Origin: an uncultured Porphyromonadaceae bacterium
GTDB taxonomy: Bacteria > Bacteroidota > Bacteroidia > Bacteroidales > Muribaculaceae
Length of the DNA stretch: 51,728 nt
Assembly: GCA_947567425.1 (NCBI GenBank)
Contig: CANOLV010000019.1
Coordinates: 1 to 51,728, forward strand
Reading direction: 5' to 3'
Shown here: piece after piece, positions 17,043 to 25,691 of the stretch
Numbering within the stretch: the stretch's first letter is position 1
Layout of the letters: each line of letters begins with the position of its first letter
The notes under the pieces: model-generated
What the model saw: only the letters and a program-made list of their open reading frames with translations
Told to the model about the DNA's origin: nothing
Databases searched by the model: none
Position numbers and translations under genes: made by a program

Positions 17043-17106
17043 TAAAGTTACAACCAATAAAAATAAGAACTCTCAACAAATGTTGAGGGCATAGGATTTT
17101 AACGCT
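17043..17106 (-). promoter_or_regulatory. Promoter with shared bipartite operator, copy 4
   Basis: On the minus strand: TAACTTTA (17043-17050, one base from the consensus -7), a 19-bp gap, palindrome 17070-17089 with core TCAACAAATGTTGA (17073-17086), 10 bp, then TTTTAACGCT (17097-17106). It precedes the receptor-GLPGLI-propeller operon and lies within the right copy of the direct repeat. Confidence 0.65.
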
Positions 17107-17266
17107 ATCCCCTTCACTTTTTTGCAGTGGGTCTTGTTCTTTGACCGCGCACCGGCATTGTTCCAATTCGGTCACCTACTTCGTGATCAGCCGACATACG
17201 CTACAAACCCACTCGCGAATGCTTCGCATTTCGTAGCCGACTCAAGTGTGTTGGCGTGATATTGAG
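17044..17266. repeat. 223-bp direct repeat, right copy
   Basis: This is the partner of 12286-12508, offset by 4758 bp, in the same orientation. The differences seen are G versus A at 17068/12310 and T versus C at 17249/12491. It spans the end of the intact crp/fnr gene, the spacer and the operator/promoter region of the receptor operon. The two copies could recombine and excise or duplicate the 4.76-kb unit between them. Confidence 0.9.
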
Positions 17267-17782
17267 AAATGAGGCTATGTCTTTCAACGAAAAGAGGTCA
17301 AATAAATATGGATATCTGCCTATGAGTTCTTCATACCGTCGCTGCGGAGACTTGCAATACAAATCAATATATCGGTCATATACAGTAGTATATACCTCCT
17401 CGGTGGAATGCATCACAACATCCCTAAAATGAAGATCGGAGTCCATCATTTCCTTTACGGTCTTGGAAGGGATGCAGTATATTTCACAATCCACTACAGC
17501 AACAATAGCCAATTTCGCTTCCTTACCGTACAAACAGAACGGCCAATCGGCAACAAATCCATTGCCAAACACCAGGCCCATAACATGCTCGGTTCCGTCA
17601 ACTGAATATGCCACATATTTGAGTGCTCCCGACACGATATATCCTATATAACTGCCAACCTTACCGATTGACACAAATTCATCACCTTTGGCATAGCGTC
17701 GCAGAGTGCCCTTGCTGACGCAAGCCTCGCGCCAAGCCTCAAAATCAATATGTTCAATATATGTATTAAAATTGTCAGACAT
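17201..17782 (-). CDS. Crp/Fnr family transcriptional regulator
   Basis: The 193-residue protein has an N-terminal cyclic-nucleotide-binding-like domain (FVSIGKVGSYIGYIVSGALK and GFVADWPFCLYGK) and a C-terminal winged helix (RYEELIGRYPYLFDLFSLKD, IASFLNITPTHLSRLR). There is no N-terminal cysteine cluster, so it is not an Fnr-type iron-sulfur sensor. The ligand is unknown. The last nine residues (NAKHSRVGL) and the recognition helix lie within the 223-bp repeat. The divergent start has a perfect TACCTTTG -7 element 18 bp before the ATG. By proximity it is the obvious candidate to bind the four palindromic operators downstream, but this is inference. Confidence 0.87.
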   Translation of the reverse strand: MSDNFNTYIEHIDFEAWREACVSKGTLRRYAKGDEFVSIGKVGSYIGYIVSGALKYVAYSVDGTEHVMGLVFGNGFVADWPFCLYGKEAKLAIVAVVDCEIYCIPSKTVKEMMDSDLHFRDVVMHSTEEVYTTVYDRYIDLYCKSPQRRYEELIGRYPYLFDLFSLKDIASFLNITPTHLSRLRNAKHSRVGL

Positions 17783-17799
17783 ACAAATCCAAGTTAGCG

Positions 17800-17837
17800 C
17801 AAAGGTACTGAAAAATCACTATTTTTATGTACCTTTG
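17800..17837. promoter_or_regulatory. Divergent promoter pair between crp/fnr and the tRNA-editing gene
   Basis: TACCTTTG occurs on the minus strand (17800-17807, facing crp) and on the plus strand (17830-17837, facing the gene at 17893). Both match TAnnTTTG exactly and their -7 boxes are only 22 bp apart, so the two promoters must share upstream DNA. Confidence 0.6.
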
Positions 17838-17892
17838 TATTTGGAAAGATTTAAAGGATGTACAATAATCAACTTAACAAATACTCTCTAAA

Positions 17893-18354
17893 ATGGAAGC
17901 ACCTGTCCTAAACGAACATAACAAGCAGGAATACCCACCCATGCATACCGCCGAACATCTGCTCAATGGCGAGATGGCCCGGCGTTATGGACATGGCAGA
18001 GCATTTTCTGCTCATATAGAGCGTAAGAAATCAAAGCTCGACTATCATCTGCCAAATTCATTAACCGAAGTGGAGCTTAAATCTCTGGAAGATTACATCA
18101 ACCGTATCATCCAGGAAAATGTCGAAGTAACCGAAGAGTACATCACGCAAGCTGAAGCGATGGACAGATTCGATATGAGCCGTCTTCCCGATGATGCCTC
18201 CGACACTTTGAGGGTGGTTCATATAGGCGGCTACGACCAATGCCTTTGCGCCGGGAGCCATGTGAAGCGAACCGGGGAAATCGGCGCTTTCCGCATAACC
18301 AGCAGCCGATGGCAGGACGGAGTGCAACGCATAGTATTCAAACTTGACTTATGA
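17893..18354 (+). CDS. Alanyl-tRNA editing domain protein (AlaX-like)
   Basis: The 153-residue protein corresponds to the second additional (SAD) editing domain of alanyl/threonyl-tRNA synthetases. HTAEHLL (residues 18-24) gives the HxxxH zinc motif, and CAGSHVKRTGEIGAF near residue 119 supplies the C-x3-H part. Such free-standing domains hydrolyse mischarged Ser- or Gly-tRNA(Ala) in the cytoplasm. The protein lacks the N-terminal beta-barrel domain of longer AlaX forms. Its start uses the perfect -7 element at 17830. The next gene starts 22 bp after its stop. Confidence 0.82.
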   Translation: MEAPVLNEHNKQEYPPMHTAEHLLNGEMARRYGHGRAFSAHIERKKSKLDYHLPNSLTEVELKSLEDYINRIIQENVEVTEEYITQAEAMDRFDMSRLPDDASDTLRVVHIGGYDQCLCAGSHVKRTGEIGAFRITSSRWQDGVQRIVFKLDL

Positions 18355-18376
18355 CAAATCTGAAATTATTGAGACG

Positions 18377-18793
18377 ATGAAATTCTTAAAAGTGCTCTCA
18401 TTGACAGCGACTCTATTTATGACAGGATGCAATGCTAAAGCTTCAGACCCCAGTATAGAAGTGGTCTCTCCTATGGAGTTTCAGTCAAAAATGGACAATG
18501 ACTCCAACCGATATATCCTTGACGTGCGCAGACCTGAAGAATTTGCCGCCGGACATCTTCACGGCGCACATCTCCTTAATTGGCTTGATACGGATAATTT
18601 CAAACGTCAGACCAAGAATATTGACAAATCCAAAACAATCTACGTATACTGCCGCAGCGGTCGAAGAAGCAACGATGCTGCCAATTATCTCAGCGATCAA
18701 GGTTACACGGTTGTAGACATGGACGGCGGTATTATCGCTTGGGAAAAAGATGGATTTCCAGTGACAGTCGATAGCGACAGTCCTGAATTATGA
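18377..18793 (+). CDS. Rhodanese-domain lipoprotein
   Basis: The protein of about 138 residues has a lipoprotein signal (MKFLKVLSLTATLFMTGC, lipobox MTGC) and a single rhodanese domain with the active-site loop CRSGRRSNDAANYL. DVRRPEEFAAGHLHGA is the typical CH2A region. It probably acts in the periplasm in sulfur transfer or thiol chemistry. The ATG at 18377 is chosen because the lipoprotein signal starts there; an earlier in-frame ATG overlaps the preceding gene. Confidence 0.85.
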   Translation: MKFLKVLSLTATLFMTGCNAKASDPSIEVVSPMEFQSKMDNDSNRYILDVRRPEEFAAGHLHGAHLLNWLDTDNFKRQTKNIDKSKTIYVYCRSGRRSNDAANYLSDQGYTVVDMDGGIIAWEKDGFPVTVDSDSPEL

Positions 18794-18818
18794 TTGACCG
18801 ACGGCATTATTTATACGT

Positions 18819-19460
18819 ATGAATTATATCTTTGATTTTGACGGTACACTGATGGACACATCCGGCATCATACTGTCAACGATAAAATCCACCATAGCGG
18901 AGATGGGACTCCCTCATAAAACGGATGATGAATGCCGCGCCATAATCGGCATACGCACGGATGAAGCAGGTAAGTATCTTTATCCTGACCTCGACATCTC
19001 CAATAAAGAATTTGCCCGTATTTTCAGATCGAATTACGACCGGCTCAAAAAAGACTCACACGAGAAGACATTTCCCGGTGTGTTGGAAACGCTCAAACAG
19101 CTCCGCTCATTCGGCAATCCTCTAGCCATCGCATCCAGCCGCCGGTTGGCGTCATTGAATGATTACCTGAGCGGCCTGGGCATCAGCGATTGGTTTTCAA
19201 TGATAGTAGGAGCCGACAGCGTGACCAAAGGGAAGCCCGATCCGGAACCTGTACTTACAATTCTCAAGACACTCAATTGGGATGCACGAGACACACTGGT
19301 AGTCGGAGATGCCGATGTCGACATTATGATGGGCAATGCCGCCGGATGCCATACCTGCGCCGTGACATACGGCAACGGCTCCATCACATCTCTTGAAAAA
19401 GCCAATCCCGACTATATCATCAATGAATTTAAAGAGATTCTCAGCATCGCGGGAAAATAA
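18819..19460 (+). CDS. HAD family hydrolase (phosphoglycolate phosphatase-like)
   Basis: The 213-residue protein has HAD motif I DFDGT with nucleophile Asp6 and acid Asp8, motif II near IASSRR, the lysine in TKGKPDPEP, and motif IV as GDADVDIMMG. A helical cap lies between residues 15 and 90 (subfamily IA, Gph/PGMB-type). It would dephosphorylate a small cytoplasmic metabolite; the substrate is not predictable. It follows the rhodanese gene by 25 bp. Confidence 0.85.
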   Translation: MNYIFDFDGTLMDTSGIILSTIKSTIAEMGLPHKTDDECRAIIGIRTDEAGKYLYPDLDISNKEFARIFRSNYDRLKKDSHEKTFPGVLETLKQLRSFGNPLAIASSRRLASLNDYLSGLGISDWFSMIVGADSVTKGKPDPEPVLTILKTLNWDARDTLVVGDADVDIMMGNAAGCHTCAVTYGNGSITSLEKANPDYIINEFKEILSIAGK

Positions 19461-19490
19461 GAGTATCAATAAACTATTAGCTTGTGCAGT

Positions 19491-20420
19491 ATGAGTGATT
19501 TTAAGATTAAGGGACATTTGGCCATGGTCGGAGCCAATCTGACATGGGGTCTTATGGCTCCGATAGTAAAACTCGTCCTCGCCTCCGGAGTGGTGGCCCC
19601 GTTGTTGCTGGTTGACTTCCGAATGGCCGGCGCTGCCGTTTTATTTTGGCTCACATCTATTTTCATGCCGAAGGAGCATGTGCCGTGGCAAGATATTTTA
19701 CGGCTTTTTGGAGCCGGCATGCTCGGTGTACTTTTCAACCAAGGATGTTTCATTGTCGGAGTAAGCCTCACAACTCCCAGCGAAGCATCCCTTGTCACCA
19801 CAACTATGCCGATGTGGGTGATGCTGCTCGCCTGGCTGATACTCCGTGAACCCATCAGCTTAAAAAAGGCCGGCGGAATAGCCATAGGCGCATCCGGAGC
19901 ATTAATCCTCATGTTAGGCACCTCATCGTCCTCGGAGATTGCCGCTACCAATCCTACCCTCGGTGACTTCATAATACTGATGGCACAGTTGAGCTATGCG
20001 CTGTATCTCACACTCTATAGAAATTTCATTCGTAAATACTCGCTCGTCACTGTGATGAAATGGATGTTTCTTTCCGCGTCAATCGTAGCATTGCCCATCA
20101 CTTCTCCGATATTAAATTCTACACGATGGATTGAGATAAGCACCACCGAATGGTTTGGAATAGCCGCGGTCGTAATCGGTGCTACTTACATAGCATATAT
20201 CTGCATTATGATCGGGCAGAAGAATCTTCGTCCTACCATCGTAGGAATGTATAATTATGTACAGCCAATAGTAGCCACCACCGTGGGTATATGGCTCGGA
20301 CTCGACAGATTCACAGTCCTTAAAGGCATAGCAGTGGTGCTGATATTCAGTGGCGTATGGCTTGTTACGGTGAGCCGTTCACTCTCTTCCGACCGGTCAT
20401 CCCAATCTGTACGGGATTAG
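19491..20420 (+). CDS. DMT-superfamily (EamA) transporter
   Basis: The protein of about 309 residues contains two EamA repeats with about ten hydrophobic segments (for example GHLAMVGANLTWGLMAPIVK, VVAPLLLVDFRMAGAAVLFW and TPSEASLVTTTMPMWVMLLA). The second half begins near TLGDFIILMAQLSYALYLTL. Members export amino acids, nucleosides or other metabolites through the inner membrane. The substrate is unknown. The ATG at 19491 gives the usual start. Confidence 0.85.
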   Translation: MSDFKIKGHLAMVGANLTWGLMAPIVKLVLASGVVAPLLLVDFRMAGAAVLFWLTSIFMPKEHVPWQDILRLFGAGMLGVLFNQGCFIVGVSLTTPSEASLVTTTMPMWVMLLAWLILREPISLKKAGGIAIGASGALILMLGTSSSSEIAATNPTLGDFIILMAQLSYALYLTLYRNFIRKYSLVTVMKWMFLSASIVALPITSPILNSTRWIEISTTEWFGIAAVVIGATYIAYICIMIGQKNLRPTIVGMYNYVQPIVATTVGIWLGLDRFTVLKGIAVVLIFSGVWLVTVSRSLSSDRSSQSVRD

Positions 20421-20537
20421 TGAATGCCTCCGGTGTGTTGCCTGTCTTATTCGGCAGAATATGTAGTCTGACATTTAATCGAATTTATGGGGGAGACGGA
20501 GTTATTGTATTATTTATGACAATTGATATTTTTTTGT

Positions 20538-20545
20538 TATCTTTG
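20538..20545 (+). promoter_or_regulatory. -7 element of the rhamnogalacturonan/rhamnose operon
   Basis: TATCTTTG matches TAnnTTTG and lies 28 bp before the first gene of the nine-gene cluster. No other perfect -7 element was noticed between the genes up to 32.6 kb, although this was not an exhaustive scan. Confidence 0.6.
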
Positions 20546-20573
20546 CAAATATCCGATACAATAACCGATATTC

Positions 20574-22436
20574 ATGAAAAAGACAATATTACTTGGCATC
20601 ATTGCGTCCACGACCATTGCGGTTAATGCGCAAAGTGCATATAATACCGACATAATACAGACCGAGAAACTCAACCGAGGAGTGGTTGCCGTAAGGGAAT
20701 CCCCCTCTAAAGTAGCAGTTTCATGGCGTTTTATGTCGTCAGATCCCGACAACGCCCAGTTCGACGTATATCGCAACGGCAAGAAGGTGAACAAAGCTCC
20801 TATAACATCGTCTACATATTTCATAGACGAGAACCCGTCAGCGGAAGCCGCTGTTTATGAAGTGAAACCGCGTGGCAACGTAGAAGGCGGGAAATATACG
20901 CTGCCTCCGAACGCTCCGATCGGCTACATCGATATTCCTGTCGACAGACCTGAACTCGGAGTGGATTTATTCGGCAAAGAATATTTCTATACAGCAAACG
21001 ACGCGAGTATAGGCGATGTCGACGGCGACGGACAATATGAGATATTCCTGAAATGGGATCCTACTAATTCGCACGACAACGCTCACGACGGATTCACCGG
21101 ACCGACACTCATCGACTGCTATCGACTCGACGGCACCCGCTTATGGCGCATCGATCTGGGAGACAATATCCGTTCAGGAGCGCACTATACCCCTTTCCTT
21201 GTAGCAGATTTCGACGGTGACGGATGTGCAGAACTTATATGCAAGACTGCCGACGGCACGACAGATGCGACAAACCGCGTCATCGGCGACCGACGCGCTG
21301 ATTACCGCAACCTTAAGGGCCGTGTGATAGCCGGTCCGGAATATTTGACGGTATTTAACGGAAAGACGGGAGAAGCCATGGCAACTATCGACTACTTGCC
21401 GGCCAGAGGCGAACTGAAAGACTGGGGCGACGGATACGCCAACCGGTCCGAGCGATATCTCGCGGCGCTCGCATATCTCGACGGACAAAGGCCATCTGCC
21501 GTCATGTGCCGTGGATACTATGCCAAGACGGGATTGGCGGCATACGACTGGGACGGAAAAGAATTGACGTTGCGGTGGCTGTTTGACAGTACGGCGCCGG
21601 GAAACGAAGCGTATGGCGGACAAGGCAACCATAATCTGCGCGTGGCAGATGTCGACGGCGACGGATGCGACGAGATCATATATGGCCAGATGACCGTGGA
21701 CCACGACGGAACTGGCTTGTACTCCACAGGTATGTATCACGGCGACGCCATACATCTGGTGTCGGACATTGAAAATAAGAAATACTATGTATGGGGGTGC
21801 CATGAGAACAGAAAGGACGGCACATCGCTACGCGACGCCGCTACCGGCAAGGTGATATTCCAATTTCCCAGCAATAAGGACATAGGACGCTGCATGGCGG
21901 CTGACATTGATCCGAACTATCCCGGAGTAGAGCTTTGGTCGCCCAACACCGAAGGCGTACGCGCATTTGACGGTACGCTTATATCGCCAAAAATGGAATT
22001 TAAAAGCGAGGTGTCAGCCGGTGTGCCGGTGAATATGGCCGTATGGTGGGACGGCGACCTGTTACGTGAACTTCTCGACAAGAATGTGGTAAGCAAATAT
22101 AACCCCGCCACCGGTGCCTGCGATGAACTGATAGTATTCGATGGATGCGCATGGAACAATGGGACTAAAGCCAATCCCTGCCTTGCCGGCGACATCATCG
22201 GAGACTGGCGCGAAGAGGTGTTGATGCGCACTGAAGACAATAACCATCTCCGCCTTTACGTCAGTACGATCCCTACTGAATACCGGTTCCACACATTCCT
22301 CGAGGATCCTGCATATCGTACAAGTATTGCCAATCAGAATGTCGGCTACAACCAGCCCGCCGAACCGGGATTCTACTTCGGTCCCGACTTGAAAGGTAAG
22401 AATTTCAGAGGATTCAATCTGACCGACGTACGATAA
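20574..22436 (+). CDS. Rhamnogalacturonan lyase, PL11 family
   Basis: The 620-residue protein has a signal peptide (MKKTILLGIIASTTIAVNAQ), a short N-terminal beta-sandwich and an eight-bladed-propeller PL11 domain with calcium-binding DxDGDG loops (DVDGDGQYE, DFDGDGCAE, DVDGDGCDE). Conserved sequence such as KTADGTTDA, GQGNHNLRVADV and GFYFGPDLKGKNFRGFNL fits the family. PL11 enzymes cleave the rhamnose-galacturonic acid backbone of rhamnogalacturonan I by beta-elimination and need Ca2+. It is the first gene of the cluster and is followed 44 bp later by the esterase. It is probably periplasmic. Confidence 0.93.
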   Translation: MKKTILLGIIASTTIAVNAQSAYNTDIIQTEKLNRGVVAVRESPSKVAVSWRFMSSDPDNAQFDVYRNGKKVNKAPITSSTYFIDENPSAEAAVYEVKPRGNVEGGKYTLPPNAPIGYIDIPVDRPELGVDLFGKEYFYTANDASIGDVDGDGQYEIFLKWDPTNSHDNAHDGFTGPTLIDCYRLDGTRLWRIDLGDNIRSGAHYTPFLVADFDGDGCAELICKTADGTTDATNRVIGDRRADYRNLKGRVIAGPEYLTVFNGKTGEAMATIDYLPARGELKDWGDGYANRSERYLAALAYLDGQRPSAVMCRGYYAKTGLAAYDWDGKELTLRWLFDSTAPGNEAYGGQGNHNLRVADVDGDGCDEIIYGQMTVDHDGTGLYSTGMYHGDAIHLVSDIENKKYYVWGCHENRKDGTSLRDAATGKVIFQFPSNKDIGRCMAADIDPNYPGVELWSPNTEGVRAFDGTLISPKMEFKSEVSAGVPVNMAVWWDGDLLRELLDKNVVSKYNPATGACDELIVFDGCAWNNGTKANPCLAGDIIGDWREEVLMRTEDNNHLRLYVSTIPTEYRFHTFLEDPAYRTSIANQNVGYNQPAEPGFYFGPDLKGKNFRGFNLTDVR

Positions 22437-22480
22437 AAAATACTCATTGACAACTGTTGCAGGTTTTTAATTTTGCAGAT

Positions 22481-25309
22481 ATGGGACTGAAGAGCATATA
22501 TTATGCAATCCTGATGGTGTCGGCAACCTTACCGACCACCGCTATAGCGCAAAACACCGTGCCTCCTCCGATGGTTGATGTCAACAATGTCGTTGATCTT
22601 ACCCTCGACAGCCTCAACCAGGCCCGAACGGTCAGGCCGGTGGCAGGCTCCACCCGTGTAGGCAACAATCCGGTATTATTCTTAGTGGGCAACTCCACCA
22701 TGCGCACCGGCACGCTCGGTAATGGACAGAATGGACAGTGGGGTTGGGGGTACTTTATGCCTGAATACTTTGACCAGACTAAAATCACTATCGAAAACCA
22801 CGCTCTCGGAGGCATGAGCAGCCGAACATTCTATACCCGCCTGTGGGCAGATGTGGTCAAGGGCATACAGCCCGGCGACTGGGTCATAATAGAGCTCGGG
22901 CATAACGACAACGGCCCCTACGACAGCGGTCGCGCACGTGCCTCGATACCCGGCATAGGCAAGGATAGCCTGAATGTGGTCATAAAGGAGACCGGGGAGA
23001 AAGAGACGGTATATTCCTACGGCGAATATCTTCGCCGATACGTAGACGATGTCAGAAACCGAGGTGGAAATCCGATACTAATGTCGCTCACGCCACGATG
23101 TGCATGGGATGACAAAGACAGTACAATAGTGACCCGTGTAGATAAAACTTTTGGACTTTGGGCACGTCAGATAGCAGAAGAACAGAATGTTCCATTTGTC
23201 GATTTAAACGAAATCACAGCCCGAAAATATGAACGTTTCGGCAAGGAGAAGACAAAGACGATGTTTTACCTTGATCGCATACACACCTCTGAATTCGGAA
23301 CCCGTGAAAATGCAGAGTCCGCAGTCGAGGGATTGAAAGGTCTGTCCGGGGTTCCATTAAAAGAATGGCTTCTGCCAATAGAATCCGACTTACTTACAGG
23401 CAGTTCGCGCAAAGGCGACAACCCGTTGATATTCACCATTGGAGACAGTACAGTCAAGAATGAGGACAGCGACGACGATTCGATGTGGGGATGGGGCAGC
23501 GTCATCGGCGAACTCTTCGACACAACACGCATTTCTGTGGAAAACCATGCCTTCCCCGGGCGCAGTGCACGCACATTTCTTGACGAAGGACGATGGGACA
23601 AAGTGTACAGGGCTTTGCGCCCCGGAGATTACGTGCTGATACAATTCGGCCATAACGACGGAGGCGACATCAATACGGGAAAAGCCCGTGGCGAACTTCA
23701 TGGAGCAGGCCCGGAGAGCCGTGTTATGAAGATGGAGGCCACAGGCAAAAACAAGGTGATATATACATACGGTTGGTACTTGAGGAAATTCATCATGGAT
23801 GCCAAAGAAAAAAGCGCGATTCCAGTGATACTGAGCCATACACCACGCAACAAGTGGCAAAACGGAATTATAGAAAGCAACCATGCGGATTTTGGTCTTT
23901 GGGCGCGTCAAGCGGCTATACAAGGCGGAGCATATTTCATCGACCTTAACCGGATAAGCGGCCGAAAGTTGCAATGGCTTGGCGAGGGAAACACCGGAGA
24001 GTACTTCAAAAATGACCATACACACTCGTCAAAGGCCGGAGCCCGTCTCAATGCAAAAAGTATAGCCGAGGGACTGTCAAATACAGATTGCGACTTAAAG
24101 AGATATCTAAAACCACTTCACAATCAAACATTCAAATCAGACAAGCCTGGCATATCCGCGTGGTCCGAGATCGACGGCTACGGTTATGACTTCAACTCCA
24201 TGCCGTCAAGGGCAGGCGATGTGCCGTTTTTCTTCTCGATGAATGTACCCGACGGCAACTACAAAGTGACTCTCACATTCGGAGACCGCAAGCGAGATAG
24301 CAGGACAACAGTCCGGGCCGAAAGCCGCAGACTTATGCTTGAAGATGTGGCAACTCATAAAGGCGAGACTGCCACACGTTCGTTCATAGTCAACAAGCGA
24401 CATCCCGGTATCAGTCTGACCGATACCGTGCGCCTGAACCAACGCGAGATAAACACACCTACATGGGACGATAAACTGACACTTGAATTCACCGGAGAAG
24501 CACCGGCCATTCAAGCGATTGAGATCAGGCCGGTGGTGTCGACCGACTCAGTGACAACAATATTTTTGTGTGGCAACAGCACTGTAGTGGATCAAACCGA
24601 CGAACCATGGACAAGCTGGGGACAGATAATCCCTGCATATTTTGATGACAGAATCGCCATCTCAAACCATGCGGAGAGCGGGGAGCGCACCACATCGTTT
24701 CTTCACAGCAAACGCCTCGACAAAGTCATGTCCATGGCAAAACCCGGCGATTGGATAATCATTGAATTCGGCCATAACGACGAGAAAGACCGTGCCGACG
24801 GATCAGGAGCATGGTACAACTTCAGTGCCAACCTTAAGATATTCATAGACCGTGCACGCAAAGCCGGGCTTAACCCGATACTCGTCACACCGACAGCACG
24901 CAGATTTTTCGACGACAAAGGTAATATCAAAAATACTCACGGCGAATATCCCGATGCCATCCGTGTCATGGCCGAGCGCGAGCATATACCTATTATAGAT
25001 CTCACTCAAATGTCGGCCACACTGTATGAAACTCTCGGCATAGAGGGATCAAAAAAGGCATTCGTACACTACCCTGCTGGCACTTTCCCCGGACAACGTT
25101 CAGAATTGGCCGACAACACCCACTTTAATCCATACGGTGCCACACAGATAGCAAAGTGCATCATAGAGGGAATTCGGCAATGTGCGCCTGAATTATCAGG
25201 GCATATATTATTGGAAGACGAGTATTCACCTTCCCGTCCCGACAATCCGGAGACATTCTCATGGTTTCCCGCTCCCTTCTTCGACAACGAAAAGCCATAC
25301 GGCAACTAA
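22481..25309 (+). CDS. Triple-domain CE12 (rhamnogalacturonan acetylesterase-like) protein
   Basis: The protein of about 942 residues contains three SGNH-hydrolase domains of the CE12 type. Domain 1 (about 65-290) has GNSTMRTG, ELGHNDNG and DRIHTSEFG. Domain 2 (about 300-555) has GDSTVKN, QFGHNDGG and DHTHSSKAG. Domain 3 (about 690-920) has GNSTVVDQTDEPWTSWGQ, EFGHNDEKD and DNTHFNPYG. Each keeps the serine of block I, the Gly and Asn of blocks II and III and the DxxH of block V, so all three look catalytic. Between domains 2 and 3 is a galactose-binding-like beta-sandwich (AWSEIDGYGYDFNSMPSRAG). A signal peptide precedes domain 1. Such enzymes remove acetyl groups from rhamnogalacturonan. A single CE12 protein usually has one or two domains, so three is unusual. 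Confidence 0.9.
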   Translation: MGLKSIYYAILMVSATLPTTAIAQNTVPPPMVDVNNVVDLTLDSLNQARTVRPVAGSTRVGNNPVLFLVGNSTMRTGTLGNGQNGQWGWGYFMPEYFDQTKITIENHALGGMSSRTFYTRLWADVVKGIQPGDWVIIELGHNDNGPYDSGRARASIPGIGKDSLNVVIKETGEKETVYSYGEYLRRYVDDVRNRGGNPILMSLTPRCAWDDKDSTIVTRVDKTFGLWARQIAEEQNVPFVDLNEITARKYERFGKEKTKTMFYLDRIHTSEFGTRENAESAVEGLKGLSGVPLKEWLLPIESDLLTGSSRKGDNPLIFTIGDSTVKNEDSDDDSMWGWGSVIGELFDTTRISVENHAFPGRSARTFLDEGRWDKVYRALRPGDYVLIQFGHNDGGDINTGKARGELHGAGPESRVMKMEATGKNKVIYTYGWYLRKFIMDAKEKSAIPVILSHTPRNKWQNGIIESNHADFGLWARQAAIQGGAYFIDLNRISGRKLQWLGEGNTGEYFKNDHTHSSKAGARLNAKSIAEGLSNTDCDLKRYLKPLHNQTFKSDKPGISAWSEIDGYGYDFNSMPSRAGDVPFFFSMNVPDGNYKVTLTFGDRKRDSRTTVRAESRRLMLEDVATHKGETATRSFIVNKRHPGISLTDTVRLNQREINTPTWDDKLTLEFTGEAPAIQAIEIRPVVSTDSVTTIFLCGNSTVVDQTDEPWTSWGQIIPAYFDDRIAISNHAESGERTTSFLHSKRLDKVMSMAKPGDWIIIEFGHNDEKDRADGSGAWYNFSANLKIFIDRARKAGLNPILVTPTARRFFDDKGNIKNTHGEYPDAIRVMAEREHIPIIDLTQMSATLYETLGIEGSKKAFVHYPAGTFPGQRSELADNTHFNPYGATQIAKCIIEGIRQCAPELSGHILLEDEYSPSRPDNPETFSWFPAPFFDNEKPYGN

Positions 25310-25346
25310 TCCTAAAAAATATTATTAAATAACTCCAATTTAAAAG

Positions 25347-25664
25347 ATGAAAAGATTTGCATTCAAAATGTACCTGAAACCGGGTTGTGGCGATGAATAC
25401 CAGAAAAGGCATGCCAATCTATGGCCCGAACTCAGAGAAAGACTTGAGGCCTCAGGCGTTAAAAACTACTCCATCTATCTGGACAAAGACACCAACACTT
25501 TATTTGGATATCAGGAAGTGGTGGGCGATGCCAATTCGCAGGACGTGGAGGCCGCTGACGAAATCACCCGTCGTTGGTGGGATTACATGGCTGACATTAT
25601 GGAAGTGAATCCGGACAATTCGCCTGTCACCATACCCATACAAGAAATTTTTCATATAGACTGA
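25347..25664 (+). CDS. rhaM: L-rhamnose mutarotase
   Basis: The 105-residue protein is typical for RhaM: MKRFAFKMYLKPGCGDEYQK, then RHANLWPEL with the catalytic histidine, NYSIYLDKDTNTLFGYQEV and the RRWWDYMADIM segment. It interconverts the alpha and beta anomers of L-rhamnose before isomerisation. It is the first of five consecutive rhamnose genes and lies 27 bp upstream of rhaB. Confidence 0.95.
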   Translation: MKRFAFKMYLKPGCGDEYQKRHANLWPELRERLEASGVKNYSIYLDKDTNTLFGYQEVVGDANSQDVEAADEITRRWWDYMADIMEVNPDNSPVTIPIQEIFHID

Positions 25665-25691
25665 CCAAACATTACCCGTTACACCAAAACG

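Noticed and set aside
23390-24025. Minus-strand open frame of about 210 codons opposite the esterase gene
   Set aside because: It overlaps a clear CE12 domain; the opposite frame is a by-product of codon bias.
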